NCBI GenBank assembly: GCA_026707545.1
Contig: JAPOWR010000001.1
Location: 1-64,000, forward strand
Source: Acidobacteriota bacterium
Lineage (GTDB): Bacteria > Acidobacteriota > Thermoanaerobaculia > Multivoradales > Multivoraceae
Length of the DNA: 64,000 nucleotides
Direction of reading: 5' to 3'
In this document: positions 63,204 to 64,000 of the stretch, piece by piece
Layout of the letters: every line of letters begins with the position of its first letter
How positions within the stretch are numbered: position 1 is the stretch's first letter
The notes under the pieces: generated by a model
The model's input: only the letters and a program-made list of their open reading frames with translations
Databases searched by the model: none
What the model was told of the DNA's origin: nothing
Position numbers and translations under genes: made by a program

Positions 63204-64000
63204 ATGACGCTGGCCGTTGCCGGCTGGCGCAGCTCCTTGTCTCCGGGATACCAGGGAGGACTGGTCCTGGTCATCCTCGGCTTGTGCGTCGCCTTCGGCC
63301 TGGTCACGGATCACTTCTGGAGCGCCGTTACCTTCCGGACGCTGGCGAACCAGTTGCCGCCCCTGGTCATCGCTTCGGCCGGCCTGACGCTTGTGCTGAT
63401 CGCCGGTGGCATCGACCTTTCCGTCGGCTCCGTGCTGGCTTTGGCCGCTGCCGTTCTGGGCGTCCTGACGCTGGATCAGGGATTGCCCCTCGTCGTGGCG
63501 GCCCTTGTAGCTCTTGCGGTCGGCGGGCTCTGCGGCGCGATCAACGGTGCGCTGGTCGCGCGCTGGTCCATCCCGTCGTTCCTCGTCACGCTCGGGATGC
63601 TTGAGATCGCGCGCGGCTCGACCTACCTGGTGACTGCCTCTAGGACCAGCTATCTCGGCGACCGGGTCGCCGCGCTGGGCACCAACCTGCCGGTCCTCGG
63701 GCTGTCGGTCGCCTTCATCGGCGCGCTCGCCGTGGTTGGCGTGTTGCAGTTCGTTCTCTCGCGCACCGCCTTCGGGCGGTGGGTGTTCGCGGTCGGCGGC
63801 AACCGCACGGCGCTCCATCGCTGCGGGGTCCGGCCCGCACGCGTACAGTTCGCGGTGTTCACGCTTGCGGGCCTGCTGGCGGCAGCCGCCGGACTCTGTC
63901 AGGTCGGCTACCTGCAGTCCGCCGACCCGAACGCTGCGATCGGCATGGAGTTGTCGGCGATCGCCGCGGTGGTCATCGGCGGCACGTCGCTGCTTGGCGG
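63204..64000 (+). CDS. Sugar ABC transporter permease (RbsC-like), truncated by window end
   Basis: 265 codons to the edge. Multiple helices, VIASAGLTLVLIAGGIDLSVGSVLALAAAVLG, INGALVARWSIPSFLVTLGMLEIARGSTYL and GRWVFAVGGNRTALHRCGVRP, with the C-terminal EAA-like loop not reached (ends SAIAAVVIGGTSLLGG). This matches RbsC-type permeases that work with an RbsB binding protein and an RbsA ATPase. The adjacent binding-protein gene is broken and no ATPase is in view, so whether this system works depends on sequence beyond the edge. Divergent from the methyltransferase, 54-bp gap. Confidence 0.87.
   Translation, partial: MTLAVAGWRSSLSPGYQGGLVLVILGLCVAFGLVTDHFWSAVTFRTLANQLPPLVIASAGLTLVLIAGGIDLSVGSVLALAAAVLGVLTLDQGLPLVVAALVALAVGGLCGAINGALVARWSIPSFLVTLGMLEIARGSTYLVTASRTSYLGDRVAALGTNLPVLGLSVAFIGALAVVGVLQFVLSRTAFGRWVFAVGGNRTALHRCGVRPARVQFAVFTLAGLLAAAAGLCQVGYLQSADPNAAIGMELSAIAAVVIGGTSLLG

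Overview
The window is a single high-GC (by eye about two-thirds G+C) bacterial chromosome segment that is almost fully coding. It holds about 50 protein genes and no rRNA or tRNA that I can see. The gene mix suggests an Acidobacteriota bacterium, possibly marine or host-associated. It includes a TonB receptor with an N-terminal carboxypeptidase-regulatory domain, DUF1501/DUF1549/DUF1553 cytochrome sets, DUF3604, PQQ propellers, sulfatases, and many signal-peptide or lipoprotein genes. The taxonomy is inferred from gene content only; Planctomycetota-like families are shared, but overall style and GC fit Acidobacteriota better.

Layout. 1-17 kb: a truncated coiled-coil gene, a secreted barrel-like protein, an SSS symporter with rutE, a minus-strand run (alpha/beta hydrolase, PQQ dehydrogenase, trkH), a lipoprotein, a malonyl-CoA-synthetase-like gene with an SDR, a secreted unknown, a DUF3604 lipoprotein, an exported DJ-1/PfpI protein and Cu/Zn superoxide dismutase. 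17-34 kb: a dicarboxylate symporter, then two adjacent minus-strand DUF1501/PSCyt modules (four genes and two genes, joined by 4-nt start/stop overlaps), headed by a rare fusion of an endonuclease/exonuclease/phosphatase domain to a beta-lactamase-like serine hydrolase. 34-42.5 kb: tandem SnoaL-like lipoproteins, a GST, an MFS carrier, a photolyase, a secreted PQQ-like propeller, an orphan adenine methylase and a VapBC module with its own promoter.

42.5-60 kb looks like a carbohydrate-oxidation and desulfation region: GST, dienelactone-hydrolase-like protein, a GMC dehydrogenase with its Tat-exported small subunit, a cupin lipoprotein, DUF6807, Gfo/Idh/MocA oxidoreductase coupled to a DUF1080 (3-keto-glycoside hydrolase family) protein, two tandem sulfatases, an OYE-type oxidoreductase, a DUF993 aldolase-like protein and a TonB receptor. 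The last five run on one strand, with the receptor's start overlapping the gene before it. The set is consistent with uptake, desulfation and oxidative (3-keto) cleavage of glycosides, though no substrate can be read from the sequence.

60-64 kb: an AlkX/YcaQ-type DNA glycosylase, a sugar-ABC substrate-binding protein that is a pseudogene (in-frame ochre codon plus an internal deletion/frameshift), a TylF-type O-methyltransferase on the opposite strand, and a truncated RbsC-type permease at the window end.

A dispersed family of palindromic repeats (a conserved GGGTGCGC flank next to a 7-4-7 hairpin) occurs at about 11.9, 26.2, 42.5 and 49.9 kb. At 49.9 kb, and probably at 26.2 kb, it is read in frame as part of a signal-peptide region.
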